The notes: generated from the sequence alone by a model not told the origin. Numbered from the stretch's first letter, positions 1-7,687 are shown. The stretch is 64,000 bases of DNA from an uncultured Mycoplasmatota bacterium (GCA_946402735.1 CAMIXH010000001.1:442908-506907), one strand, 5' to 3'. Translations and numbers: made by a program.

Positions 1-687
1 ATATAATCTATCACTTCTTGGATCTTCATCTCTAAAACATGGTGCGATTTGAAAATACTTGTTAAATCCTGAAACCATTAATAATTGTTTAAATATTTGT
101 GGTGCTTGAGGAAGAGCATAAAACTTTCCAGGGAACTTTCTTGATGGAACTATAAAGTCTCTTGCTCCTTCTGGTGAAGTGGCTGTTATAATTGGAGTTT
201 GTATTTCTACAAAGTCCATACTTTTCATTGTATTTCTAATAAAATCAATTACTTTACTTCTAAATAATATGTTTTCATGTACTTCTGGATTTCTTAAATC
301 TAAATAACGATATTTAAGTCTAGTATCTTCTGTTGATTCTTTACTTCTTGATACTTCAAATGGTAAAACATTTGAACATTCACCTAATACTTCTAATGAC
401 TCAATCTTTACTTCAATTTCTCCAGTCTTCATATTTTTATTAACCATATCATCTGTTCTTGCTTGTACTGTTCCTGTAACAGTTACAGTACTTTCTCTAT
501 TAACATTAGCATATTTTAAATCTTGACTGATTAATTGTACAATTCCACTTTCATCTCTTAATGTTATGAAAAGTAGTCCTCCTAGATTTCTAACAGAGTT
601 TACCCAACCTGCTAAACGAACTTCTTTACCAACATAACTCTTATCAACATTACCACAATAAACATTCCTATAAATATTTTCTTTCAT
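1..687 (-). CDS. aspS: Aspartyl-tRNA synthetase, N-terminal 229 residues (cut by window edge)
   Basis: Charges tRNA-Asp with aspartate in the cytoplasm. Reading leftwards from the ATG at 687 the frame stays open to position 1. The protein starts MKENIYRNVYCGNV and has the N-terminal OB-fold anticodon-binding domain (AGWVNSVRNLGGLLFITLRD at about residues 27-46). The start of the class II core follows, with the bacterial AspRS motifs TPIITATSPEGARDF, ALPQAPQIFKQLLM and FRDEDPRSDR (motif 2). The C-terminal part lies outside the window. A strong GGAGG site precedes the ATG. Transcription begins behind a T-box leader with an aspartate specifier, so expression should rise when tRNA-Asp is uncharged. 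A non-discriminating AspRS cannot be excluded from this part alone. Confidence 0.96.
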   Translation of the reverse strand, partial: MKENIYRNVYCGNVDKSYVGKEVRLAGWVNSVRNLGGLLFITLRDESGIVQLISQDLKYANVNRESTVTVTGTVQARTDDMVNKNMKTGEIEVKIESLEVLGECSNVLPFEVSRSKESTEDTRLKYRYLDLRNPEVHENILFRSKVIDFIRNTMKSMDFVEIQTPIITATSPEGARDFIVPSRKFPGKFYALPQAPQIFKQLLMVSGFNKYFQIAPCFRDEDPRSDRLY

Positions 688-703
688 AATTTCCTCCTTC
701 AAA

Positions 704-905
704 TAAAAAAAGAATAGTACAAGGAGTGAATAAAATCACGGTACCATCCTTTTATTTACTTACTTTTGATAACGGTTTTAACCGGCTTAATCTACTTAAT
801 TCTTTAAGCACTCAGGATGTCTTTCTAAATAACATTGTGTTAATTTTCACCAACCATTAACTCTCTATAATCAATGATTACTTATACTCTTTCCTTCTTC
901 GTTTA
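704..905 (-). promoter_or_regulatory. T-box leader of aspS (Asp specifier)
   Basis: On the minus strand the leader shows, in order: a stem I base with AGAGAG (near 861-868), a specifier GAC at 821-819 in the context AAAGACA, the T-box sequence AGGATGGTACCGTG (750-737), and a terminator whose 3' arm (GTACTATTC) is followed by a run of T just before the aspS ribosome binding site. GATGGTAC can pair with GTACTATT to form the terminator. The UGGU of the T-box can instead pair with the tRNA acceptor end. Uncharged tRNA-Asp should favour antitermination. The architecture is seen directly; the mechanism is known for the family. Confidence 0.93.
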
Positions 906-912
906 TGTCATA

Positions 913-941
913 ATTATAGTAAATAATATTATAAAAATCAA
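913..941 (-). promoter_or_regulatory. Promoter of the aspS T-box transcript
   Basis: On the minus strand a -35 TTGATT (941-936) is separated by 17 bases from a perfect -10 TATAAT (918-913). It lies between the end of the Hpt-receiver gene and the T-box stem I, so the transcript would start near 906. Confidence 0.8.
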
Positions 942-958
942 GTATTAAAAAAGTTTAG

Positions 959-1834
959 CTAAAAATATAAAGCTAAACATTTTTCTAAACAATATTTAAT
1001 ATCTCTTTCATTAAATGGTTTTTGAAGTATTTCTATAATTGGATAACTTCTTGCTTTAGCAAGAGTTTCTTGATCTTCAACGCCAGATATTACTATTACT
1101 GGAAGACGTACAAAATAATTATTTTGTTTAAAATCTTCTAATACTTGAAGACCATTTACATTAGGCATATTTAAATCTATTAAACATGCTTTTATTTTAC
1201 TTCTAAATTCTTGATCTCTACATAATTCAATTGTTTTTTGTCCATCATCACATATAACTACATCATATTTATTACAAAAAACACTTCTTACAAAATTAGC
1301 AACTATTTCACTATCATCAGCTATTAATATTACTCCATCTTTAGGACCTGCTGTCTCTTCTACTACTATATTTTTATCTTGGAATATTAATGCTTGACTC
1401 ATTGGATCTAAATCATTAAAATCTTTATTTTTAATAGTTTCTTTAACACTTATATTTTGGGCATTATTATTAGCTTCTCCATATAAATAATTGTTACATA
1501 TATTAATAGTTTCATTTACTTTGTTAATTAATTCATCATGTTTTTGATCTACTCCAGAAAAATCATTTGCTTTACTTTTTAATTCAAGATCATATGCAAG
1601 ATCACCTAGTGCCATAAAACCTAAGTATCTTACATCGCTTTTAAGTGAGTGTACTTCAATAGCATAATTAGCCATGTCATTTTTACTTTTGTATTGTTGT
1701 AAAAGATTAACTTTATTTTCTATCATACCAAGAAAATCATGCATAACTTCATTATACATGTTCATGTCACCTAAAAGTTCTAAACTTTTATCAACATCTA
1801 CACCCATGTTTTTTAAATAATTAACATCTTTCAT
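959..1834 (-). CDS. Hpt-domain/response-regulator receiver protein
   Basis: A 291-residue cytoplasmic signalling protein without an output domain. The N-terminal helical part (about 15-115) carries a histidine phosphotransfer motif, VHSLKSDVRYLG, with His62 as the likely phospho-acceptor. A linker leads to a CheY-like receiver domain (about 167-291). Its phosphorylation pocket is complete: Asp173/Asp174, phospho-acceptor Asp220 (LIDLNMP), Ser250 and Lys272 (LQKPF). Such Hpt-receiver fusions relay phosphate within a phosphorelay, but no histidine kinase is encoded nearby. The start is fixed by AGGTGA upstream of the ATG. The gene is monocistronic, between the aspS promoter and the divergent XRE gene. 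The partner and output are unknown. Confidence 0.85.
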   Translation of the reverse strand: MKDVNYLKNMGVDVDKSLELLGDMNMYNEVMHDFLGMIENKVNLLQQYKSKNDMANYAIEVHSLKSDVRYLGFMALGDLAYDLELKSKANDFSGVDQKHDELINKVNETINICNNYLYGEANNNAQNISVKETIKNKDFNDLDPMSQALIFQDKNIVVEETAGPKDGVILIADDSEIVANFVRSVFCNKYDVVICDDGQKTIELCRDQEFRSKIKACLIDLNMPNVNGLQVLEDFKQNNYFVRLPVIVISGVEDQETLAKARSYPIIEILQKPFNERDIKYCLEKCLALYF

Positions 1835-1889
1835 ATACTCACCTACTAATATAAAACATTATAACATATATAAAAAAATAAATAAACTC

Positions 1890-1917
1890 TTGATTTTTGT
1901 AACAATTGTGATACAAT
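1890..1917 (+). promoter_or_regulatory. Promoter of the XRE regulator, probably giving a leaderless mRNA
   Basis: TTGATT (1890-1895), 16 bases, then TACAAT (1912-1917) preceded by TG one base upstream (extended -10). The ATG is at 1925, only 8 bases after the -10, so the expected start of transcription nearly coincides with the start codon. No Shine-Dalgarno sequence lies between. The spacer holds ACAATTGT (1902-1909), flanked by TTGTA and TACAA, an imperfect dyad that could be an autoregulatory operator. Confidence 0.65.
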
Positions 1918-1924
1918 AGATTGC

Positions 1925-2200
1925 ATGAAAAACATGTATGATTATGTAAATTTTATTAAAGTAGATAAAACTCCTGAAGAATTGAATAAAGATTTCATCA
2001 AGAATTTTATCTCATTTAGAAAAGAAAATAACTTAACTCAAGAATTACTTGGGGTTTATTCTCATGTTAATAGAGTTAAAATTGCTAGAATTGAATCAGG
2101 TATGCATTCGCCTACTATTAAGAACTTACTTGATATAATTGGTCCCTTAGGATACACAGTAAAAATAGTAAAAGTTAAAAAGAAACCAACTAATAATTAG
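1925..2200 (+). CDS. XRE-family helix-turn-helix regulator (antitoxin-like)
   Basis: A 91-residue DNA-binding protein. The helix-turn-helix covers about residues 28-80 (NNLTQELLGVYSHVNRVKIA, then RIESGMHSPTIKNLLDI). The basic tail LGYTVKIVKVKKKP resembles the end of HigA-type antitoxins. No toxin gene is adjacent: the next gene is the convergent RelA/SpoT-type enzyme, so this is an orphan antitoxin or a simple autorepressor. A second in-frame ATG at codon 4 (1934) is also not preceded by a ribosome binding site. The last residues (KKPTNN) are encoded by the arm of the terminator shared with the convergent gene, and the two coding regions overlap by 11 bases. The regulated genes are unknown. 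Confidence 0.8.
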   Translation: MKNMYDYVNFIKVDKTPEELNKDFIKNFISFRKENNLTQELLGVYSHVNRVKIARIESGMHSPTIKNLLDIIGPLGYTVKIVKVKKKPTNN

Positions 2201-2207
2201 TTGGTTT
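2183..2207. terminator. Bidirectional terminator inside both convergent coding ends
   Basis: The inverted repeat AAACCAACTAA (2183-2193) / TTAGTTGGTTT (2197-2207) has a 3-base loop and T-rich flanks on both strands. The stop codons of the XRE gene and of the RelA/SpoT-type gene lie within it. Confidence 0.88.
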
Positions 2208-3635
2208 ATTTTTTAATATTAAACTTTTAGCATAACTTGTATGTGCTATTTGTGACCAGTCAGATGATGGACCTTTTGACAAATTATCTATTATTAATTT
2301 AATTCTATCCTTGCTTTGAAGAACATAATTTAAACTAACACTCTTATCATTTACTAATGCACCAACTAATTTAGCTGCTTCTGGTCCTCTAACTCTATAT
2401 GCATAATCTATAATAGTTGATCCTTTAGGAAGTTCACTTACATTTCCAAGAGTATCATATACATAAACTTTTTCACTAAATACTTCTGATTTTACTGATT
2501 TAACAAATTCATTATTATTTGTAAATATTGAATCTATTTCTTTTAAAGATGTATAGAACTGACATTTATCAGATATTTCTTTTTGCATTACTGATCTTGT
2601 ATCACCTTGTACATCCCAATAAGCATTAAATCCAAATGATGCTATTTTATCCATATCATGAGTTCTAATCTGAGTATGAATAAATCTATCTCCAGAGTAG
2701 ACTGTTGTGTGTAATGATTGATATCCATTAGTTTTAGGAGTACATATATAGTCTCTAAATTTATAGTTTAATGGTTTATATAAACTATGAACTACACCTA
2801 AAGTTAAATAGCAATTATCAACACTATCTACTATCACTTTAAGAGCAAGCAAATCATGAATATCTACAAGTCTCTTTCCTTCACTTAACTTTTCATAAAT
2901 ACCATATACATTTTTAACTCTAATTCTAATATCATATGGTATTTCTCTATCATTTAGTATTCTAGATACTTTATATGACATTTCTTCTACTAATGGCATG
3001 TATTGCTCTTTAATATTTATTCTTTGTTGTTTTAACGCTTCAAATTCATTGGGTTTTAAATACATAAATGATAAATCTGATAATTCACAATATAATCTAT
3101 ACGCACCAAGATAATATGCAAATGGTGCATATATTTCTAAAGTCTCTATTGATTTTTCTCTTTGTTTATTTGATTTTTTATAATTAAGAGTTCTCATATT
3201 ATGAAGTCTATCAGCAAGTTTTATCAAAATAATTCTAACATCTTTTGTAACCCCAACAATAATTTTTCTCATATTAGCATTATTAACTTCTTCAACACTA
3301 GAAAATTCTAAATCTTTGATATTAGTAACTCCATCTACTAGTTCTGCTATATTTTTATTAAACTCATGTTCTATATCTTCTTTTGTAGCTTTTGTGTCTT
3401 CTAAGGTATCATGTAAAAGACCAGCACATAAGGTATCAGTATCAGCATGAGTTTCAGCTAATATAAATGCTACATTTAATGGATGAGTAATATATTCTTC
3501 TCCACTTTCTCTTTTTTGACCATCATGATAAAATGAAGCATAATTATATGCTTTAATGATTAAATCAATATCTTTTTGATTTGTATTATATTTTTTGACT
3601 TCATTAATTAAATCATTTAAACAAATACTGTTCAT
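2190..3635 (-). CDS. RelA/SpoT-type (p)ppGpp enzyme, short form, hydrolase intact and synthetase probably inactive
   Basis: A 481-residue RelA/SpoT homologue; usual long forms have about 700-740. Domain order: HD hydrolase (about 30-190) with a complete metal/catalytic set His51, His75-Asp76, Glu79-Asp80, and Asp142 with Asn146 (LIKLADRLHNMRTL); synthetase-like domain (about 230-345) with RVKNVYGIYEKL and TPKTNGYQSLHTTVY; TGS domain (about 388-450). The C-terminal helical and ACT regions are absent. In active synthetases the catalytic motif is E-V/I-Q-I-R-T; here it is TQIRT with Thr321 in place of Glu, and the following conserved AExGxAAHW is changed to ASFGFNAYW. The protein is therefore inferred to degrade rather than make (p)ppGpp. 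A TAGGAGG site sets the start. It is preceded by a leader ORF and a terminator-like hairpin. Confidence 0.88.
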   Translation of the reverse strand: MNSICLNDLINEVKKYNTNQKDIDLIIKAYNYASFYHDGQKRESGEEYITHPLNVAFILAETHADTDTLCAGLLHDTLEDTKATKEDIEHEFNKNIAELVDGVTNIKDLEFSSVEEVNNANMRKIIVGVTKDVRIILIKLADRLHNMRTLNYKKSNKQREKSIETLEIYAPFAYYLGAYRLYCELSDLSFMYLKPNEFEALKQQRINIKEQYMPLVEEMSYKVSRILNDREIPYDIRIRVKNVYGIYEKLSEGKRLVDIHDLLALKVIVDSVDNCYLTLGVVHSLYKPLNYKFRDYICTPKTNGYQSLHTTVYSGDRFIHTQIRTHDMDKIASFGFNAYWDVQGDTRSVMQKEISDKCQFYTSLKEIDSIFTNNNEFVKSVKSEVFSEKVYVYDTLGNVSELPKGSTIIDYAYRVRGPEAAKLVGALVNDKSVSLNYVLQSKDRIKLIIDNLSKGPSSDWSQIAHTSYAKSLILKNKPTNY

Positions 3636-3655
3636 TTTATCCTCCTATAATAAAA

Positions 3656-3684
3656 CGCCTTTAAAGATGGTCTCTTTAAAGGCG
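3656..3684 (-). terminator. Terminator-like hairpin (candidate attenuator) upstream of the RelA/SpoT-type gene
   Basis: On the minus strand CGCCTTTAAAGA (3684-3673) and TCTTTAAAGGCG (3667-3656) form a perfect 12-bp stem with a 5-base loop. TTTTATTATA follows, then the GGAGG of the next gene. It can end transcription just before the gene. The stop codon of a short upstream ORF lies in the 5' arm, which suggests translation-controlled attenuation. It could also simply end trpS transcripts. Confidence 0.8.
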
Positions 3685-3747
3685 CACAAAATAAACATTT
3701 TTTATAGATTTACATATTGAATTGTGACTAAAATTAATTTTTTCCAT
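3676..3747 (-). CDS. Putative 23-residue leader peptide of the RelA/SpoT-type gene
   Basis: The ORF runs from ATG at 3747 to TAA at 3678-3676 and begins MEKINFSHNSICK. It has no recognised homology. A weak GGTGAT lies 5 bases before the ATG. It sits downstream of a TTGACA promoter, and its stop codon falls inside the 5' arm of the terminator hairpin. A ribosome finishing the ORF would therefore block the hairpin and let transcription enter the gene. No run of one amino acid is present, so the coupling would be to translation in general rather than to a single tRNA. The ORF is seen in the sequence; its role is inferred. Confidence 0.45.
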   Translation of the reverse strand: MEKINFSHNSICKSIKNVYFVRL

Positions 3748-3775
3748 ATCTATCACCAATATAAAATATGAAATA

Positions 3776-3804
3776 ACTTTACTCTTTTTTTTTGATTTTG
3801 TCAA
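3776..3804 (-). promoter_or_regulatory. Promoter for the leader ORF and RelA/SpoT-type gene
   Basis: Minus strand: perfect -35 TTGACA (3804-3799), 17 bases, then TAAAGT (3781-3776), a 4/6 match to the -10 consensus. It starts just after the trpS stop codon, giving a leader of about 130 bases. Confidence 0.6.
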
Positions 3805-3806
3805 CA

Positions 3807-4886
3807 CTAATTATATTTTTCTATTTGTTCTTTTTTAAAAGTATCATCATAATTAATACCCATAGCTTCTTTTACTTCTTTTAAAGTTTGATCTGCTACT
3901 GTATTTGCTTTTCTAGTGCCATCTTCTAAAACTCTTAATATTTCTTCTACATTCTTAGATAATTCTTTTCTTTTTTCTCTAATTGGAGTAATTGTATCTA
4001 TCATTACATTACATAAGAATTTCTTAATAGTTCCATCTCCAATACCACCCTTTTGATAAGATGATTTTAATTCATCTAGATTATTAAACTCAGGATAGTA
4101 CTTTTTAAAATGTTCGTCTGTTACGAATGCATCTAAGTAGATAAAAGCAATATTATTTTCTAATATTCCAGGCTCTTCTAATGCTCTTGGGAATGAAGCT
4201 ATTGAATTAACTTTCTTTTTAATAACATCATCTTCATCACTTAAATAAATACAATTATCAAGTGATTTACTCATTTTAGCATTATCTGTTCCTGGTAAAC
4301 GCATACATACATTATTCTCTGGTAAGAAGCTCTTACATTCAACTAAACAATCAGTATTATATATTCTATTAAAAGATCTTACTATTTCACGAGTTTGTTC
4401 TATCATTGGTTCTTGATCATCACCAACTGGTATTAAATTAGATTTAAATGCAGTAATATCAGCAGCTTGACTAATTGGATAAGTTGCAAATCCAACAGGT
4501 ACACCTTCTTCATTATCATCAAATCCTCTCATCTTAACTTCGCTTTTAACAGTTGGATTTCTAAGTACTCTAGGTAATGTAACTAAATTCATATAATACA
4601 TAGTTAATTCACTTAAAGCTCTAATTTCAGATTGAAGACAAAATGTTACTTTTTTAGGATCTAGTCCTACTGCTAAATAATCAAGCATTACTTCAACTAT
4701 ATTATCTCTTACTTTTTGAGGATTGCCAGCATTATCAGTTAATGCTTGTGTATCAGCAATCAAAATAAAGAAATCTTTATAGTTTCCCTCATTTTGTAAT
4801 AATACCCTTTGCTTTAAAGATCCAACATAATGTCCTATATGTAAACGCCCTGTTGGTCTATCACCAGTTAATATTATATTTTCCAT
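3807..4886 (-). CDS. trpS: Tryptophanyl-tRNA synthetase
   Basis: Charges tRNA-Trp with tryptophan (class Ic synthetase, cytoplasmic homodimer). Counted from the chosen start it has 359 residues, somewhat longer than the usual 325-345. The HIGH-type motif is GDRPTGRLHIGHYVGSL near the N terminus, the Trp-pocket region includes GDDQEPMIEQTREI, and KMSKS appears as NAKMSKSLDN. The C-terminal helical anticodon-binding region follows. An in-frame GTG three codons upstream lies inside the AAAGGAGTG ribosome binding site, so the ATG at 4886 is preferred. A Trp-specific T-box precedes the gene, and the cognate tRNA-Trp gene is in this window at 13437-13510. Confidence 0.97.
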   Translation of the reverse strand: MENIILTGDRPTGRLHIGHYVGSLKQRVLLQNEGNYKDFFILIADTQALTDNAGNPQKVRDNIVEVMLDYLAVGLDPKKVTFCLQSEIRALSELTMYYMNLVTLPRVLRNPTVKSEVKMRGFDDNEEGVPVGFATYPISQAADITAFKSNLIPVGDDQEPMIEQTREIVRSFNRIYNTDCLVECKSFLPENNVCMRLPGTDNAKMSKSLDNCIYLSDEDDVIKKKVNSIASFPRALEEPGILENNIAFIYLDAFVTDEHFKKYYPEFNNLDELKSSYQKGGIGDGTIKKFLCNVMIDTITPIREKRKELSKNVEEILRVLEDGTRKANTVADQTLKEVKEAMGINYDDTFKKEQIEKYN

Positions 4887-4906
4887 ATTTTTCACTCCTT
4901 TTTAAT

Positions 4907-5110
4907 AAAAAAAATCTTATCCGAAAAGGATAAGATTTAATACTCTTATTTTGCCACCTAATCATATACTATCATATACGTTCTCTTATAACGGAAGAAA
5001 TACCGTTTTCCCCTACTATTATTCAAGGAAACTCTCTTTGGTCCATTCATTATTATCCGTTATGAAATGTTTCACCTAACCATTTCTCTCTACAATAACT
5101 TGTAATAATT
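4907..5110 (-). promoter_or_regulatory. T-box leader of trpS (Trp specifier)
   Basis: Minus strand: AGAGAG of stem I (about 5091-5084), specifier TGG at 5045-5043 in the context GAATGGA, antiterminator sequence TTAGGTGGCA near 4962-4953, and a strong terminator with stem AATCTTATCC/GGATAAGATT followed by eight T (4938-4911). The UGGC bulge is complementary to the GCCA end of the tRNA-Trp encoded in this window. The usual GGUACC continuation is absent, so this is a diverged T-box. It should induce trpS when tRNA-Trp is uncharged. Confidence 0.9.
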
Positions 5111-5148
5111 ACTACTCCAAATCATAGATTTAATCAAATGACAAGTAA

Positions 5149-5177
5149 ATTATTGCACAAAAACACTTTTTTGTCAA
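5149..5177 (-). promoter_or_regulatory. Promoter of the trpS T-box transcript
   Basis: Minus strand: TTGACA (5177-5172), 17 bases, AATAAT (5154-5149). The expected start near 5142 lies about 45 bases before stem I. Confidence 0.78.
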
Positions 5178-5188
5178 TATAATGAATA

Positions 5189-5217
5189 TTTACTTTAACT
5201 AATATGTTTGCTATAAT
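5189..5217 (+). promoter_or_regulatory. Promoter of the MgtC-like gene
   Basis: TTTACT (5189-5194), 17 bases, TATAAT (5212-5217), then an AGAAGGTGA ribosome binding site before the ATG at 5243. It is divergent from the trpS promoter. Confidence 0.75.
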
Positions 5218-5242
5218 ACTAATAGAATAAGAAGGTGAAGAC

Positions 5243-5944
5243 ATGGAATATTTATCATTTTTATATGAGTTAATTATATGTTTTTTATTGAGTTTTTTAA
5301 TAGGATTTGAACGTCAATATAGAAGACGTTCTATAGGACTTAGAACAATAATACTAGTTAGTATAGGTTCTTTCCTATTTGTAACATTTCAAAAATCATT
5401 CCCAGGTTCTGATATGAATAGAATTGCTGCTCAAGTAGTAGCTGGTATTGGTTTTCTAGGTGCTGGAGTTATTATAAAAGATGACAAAGGTGTTAAAGGA
5501 TTAACTACTGCTGCTACATTATGGTGTTCTGCTGCAATTGGTATTCTATGTGGAGCTAACCTACTTATTGAAGCTGCTATTGGTACAGTAGTTATATTAT
5601 TTATAAATATTATATTAAGACAAGTTGATAATAGAATTAATATGATATCTGGTCATGAAAACTATGATATATATTACTTTAGAATAGAATGTGATACTGA
5701 AAAAGAACAAGAATTACTAGATATAATTAAAACTATGGCAGAAAAAACTAAAAACAAAATAGTTACTACTAAAGTAGTAGATGAATCAGAATCAATAACA
5801 ATAATTGAATTTAGTATAGCTAATACTTCTAAAACAAAAGATTTAACAACAAATATTATGCAAAGCCTTACTGGTAAAGAAGAAGTTAAATCAATAACAC
5901 TAGATAAAAAAGATACTAGATCTTTAGCTGATGATGAAATATAA
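5243..5944 (+). CDS. MgtC/SapB-family membrane protein
   Basis: A 233-residue inner-membrane protein. Four to five hydrophobic helices fill residues 1-130, with the family signatures FLIGFERQYRRRSIGLRT, AAQVVAGIGFLGAGVI and GLTTAATLWCSAAIGI. A soluble C-terminal domain (about 145-225) of ACT-like appearance follows. MgtC proteins help bacteria grow at low magnesium and in some species modulate the F-ATPase; the biochemical role here is not shown. The gene stands alone between its own promoter and two stacked terminators. A magnesium-sensing leader is not apparent because the 5' leader is only about 20 bases. An mgtE magnesium transporter gene lies at 30321-31655. Confidence 0.92.
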   Translation: MEYLSFLYELIICFLLSFLIGFERQYRRRSIGLRTIILVSIGSFLFVTFQKSFPGSDMNRIAAQVVAGIGFLGAGVIIKDDKGVKGLTTAATLWCSAAIGILCGANLLIEAAIGTVVILFINIILRQVDNRINMISGHENYDIYYFRIECDTEKEQELLDIIKTMAEKTKNKIVTTKVVDESESITIIEFSIANTSKTKDLTTNIMQSLTGKEEVKSITLDKKDTRSLADDEI

Positions 5945-5966
5945 AGATTCTTATGAATCTTTTTTA
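5943..5966 (+). terminator. Terminator of the MgtC-like gene
   Basis: AAAGATTC/GAATCTTT with a TTAT loop and a run of T. The stop codon overlaps the first base of the stem. Confidence 0.85.
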
Positions 5967-5975
5967 TTGAAATAA

Positions 5976-6002
5976 AAAATCTTAGTTTTATACTAAGATT
6001 TT
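5976..6002. terminator. Second convergent terminator
   Basis: AAAATCTTAG (5976-5985) / CTAAGATTTT (5993-6002) with T-rich flanks on both strands. It serves the minus-strand gene that ends at 6002 and backs up the previous terminator. Confidence 0.75.
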
Positions 6003-7678
6003 TATAATTGAAAATTATCTTCATCACTTACTTCTGGTATAGAAGCAAACTCTTCAATAATTAGTTTCATATCAGCATCTTTGATAACATAATAATCTGA
6101 CATGATATCTATTGGAGATTTATCTAAATATAATTGATTATTTGTTAAATCATAAACAATTATCATATTAGCATTATCACCATATGTAGTATTCTTAACA
6201 TATATTAAATAATATGGTGATTTAGTTTCTTTTTCAAATAATACTGTTGAAATTATTCTATTTCTAAGAGGTGATTTTTGATCATTATAATTTGGTAAAT
6301 TTTCATCTCTTTTTATATCAGATAATATTATTTCAAGTAATTCTTTTATTACTGCTACTTGTTCAGCTAACCCTATTTCATTAAAATCAGTTTTCATTCC
6401 AATATCAAATATAGAATTAAATGCATAAATTATCTTGTTAGTTAAATAAGTACTTGATAAACTTCCTTCATTTGGCAATATCTTTTTATCAACAAAAGCA
6501 ACAAATACATCACTTAAGCACTTACCAAATTGTTCTTTATACTTTTTATAATCTTCTTTAGATAGGTTCTTATTGTCAATAAATACATCTATAACACCAA
6601 ATAACTTAACCATTTTTCTCATTGTGAAGAATGGATTTAAGCTACCCATTTTACCTGTTTCATTTGTATCTACTCTAGTTAATAATTCCCTAGAAAATGT
6701 TTTACTAATTTCAGAATAGTTTCTATCCGCTAATAAAGCATCAAAATCAGTACCGCTTCTAACATTATATTCTTTATATATTTTAGATATTATACTATTT
6801 AGAATAAATGTTTTAACATCTTCCCATACATCATCACTTATATCACTAATCTTGAAATCTAAAGCATAAATATCTTCTTTATTTAAACTTGGCTTTTCTT
6901 TTAATACTTCATTTAATGTTTTATTCTCATTTAATAATCTAGATATTATTTCATAGAAACTAGTTTGATGAGTTACATAGTCAATATAATCACTATTGTT
7001 TTTATACATCTCAATTAGTTTTTCCATAAATATATCTGTATATTCATTACTAACTGTTCCATCACTATTCATTACTAAATTATCAGGATAACCAATTTGC
7101 CTATCTAACTCTTTTATTTCTGCTTCACTTAAAACACTAAAGTCTACTTCATCGCCTTCATAATATTGTTTTCCAAAGTTACCCCCACCATCAATATAAT
7201 CATTATCTATTCTATATTTAACTTCGTAAGCAAACTTAGATGTTTTTCTACCTAGTTTTATATTTGGTAAATCTGGATTCAATGTTAAAAAGTATTTTTT
7301 ATCCATATCACCTGTTGCGACTACAAAGTAATGATTAACTATAATACCTTTATAATTTGCTGCAACTAGAGTTTTTCTTACCTCTGCTTCTACTCCACAA
7401 TTATTTAAAATATAAGCAAGCATTTCAGCAGAATTTCTACATACTACTTTATAATCAAATAAATCAGGAGTATTAATTAATCTACTTATTTCATCTCTAG
7501 AATATCTTAAATCATCTTTTTCCTTTGATAAAAGATTGTTTTGAATAGTATAAAAAAACATAGTATCTTTTTGTACTATTCTACCTAGTGCTATATAAGC
7601 ATACCTCATTATAACATTCTTACTCCAGCTAGGATGTCTTTTAATTTCTTCAATTATTCTATCTAATTGTTCTCTCAT
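6002..7678 (-). CDS. Large cytoplasmic protein with a transglutaminase-like cysteine domain
   Basis: A 558-residue protein of no recognised family. It has no signal peptide or membrane helix. Residues about 70-160 resemble the transglutaminase/papain fold: Cys80 starts a helix (KVVCRNSAEMLAYILNNCG), followed by His116 in VNHYFVVATG and Asp136 in LTLNPDLPNI, which is the expected Cys-His-Asp order and spacing. The N-terminal 50 residues and the long C-terminal part (about 200-558) are helical and rich in Lys, Asp and Asn. The gene is the last of three minus-strand hypotheticals (8142-8432, 7688-8086, 6002-7678) with short gaps. Enzymatic activity, either peptidase or acyl transfer, is inferred from the triad pattern only. 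The substrate is unknown. Confidence 0.6.
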   Translation of the reverse strand: MREQLDRIIEEIKRHPSWSKNVIMRYAYIALGRIVQKDTMFFYTIQNNLLSKEKDDLRYSRDEISRLINTPDLFDYKVVCRNSAEMLAYILNNCGVEAEVRKTLVAANYKGIIVNHYFVVATGDMDKKYFLTLNPDLPNIKLGRKTSKFAYEVKYRIDNDYIDGGGNFGKQYYEGDEVDFSVLSEAEIKELDRQIGYPDNLVMNSDGTVSNEYTDIFMEKLIEMYKNNSDYIDYVTHQTSFYEIISRLLNENKTLNEVLKEKPSLNKEDIYALDFKISDISDDVWEDVKTFILNSIISKIYKEYNVRSGTDFDALLADRNYSEISKTFSRELLTRVDTNETGKMGSLNPFFTMRKMVKLFGVIDVFIDNKNLSKEDYKKYKEQFGKCLSDVFVAFVDKKILPNEGSLSSTYLTNKIIYAFNSIFDIGMKTDFNEIGLAEQVAVIKELLEIILSDIKRDENLPNYNDQKSPLRNRIISTVLFEKETKSPYYLIYVKNTTYGDNANMIIVYDLTNNQLYLDKSPIDIMSDYYVIKDADMKLIIEEFASIPEVSDEDNFQL

Positions 7679-7687
7679 AATAACACC

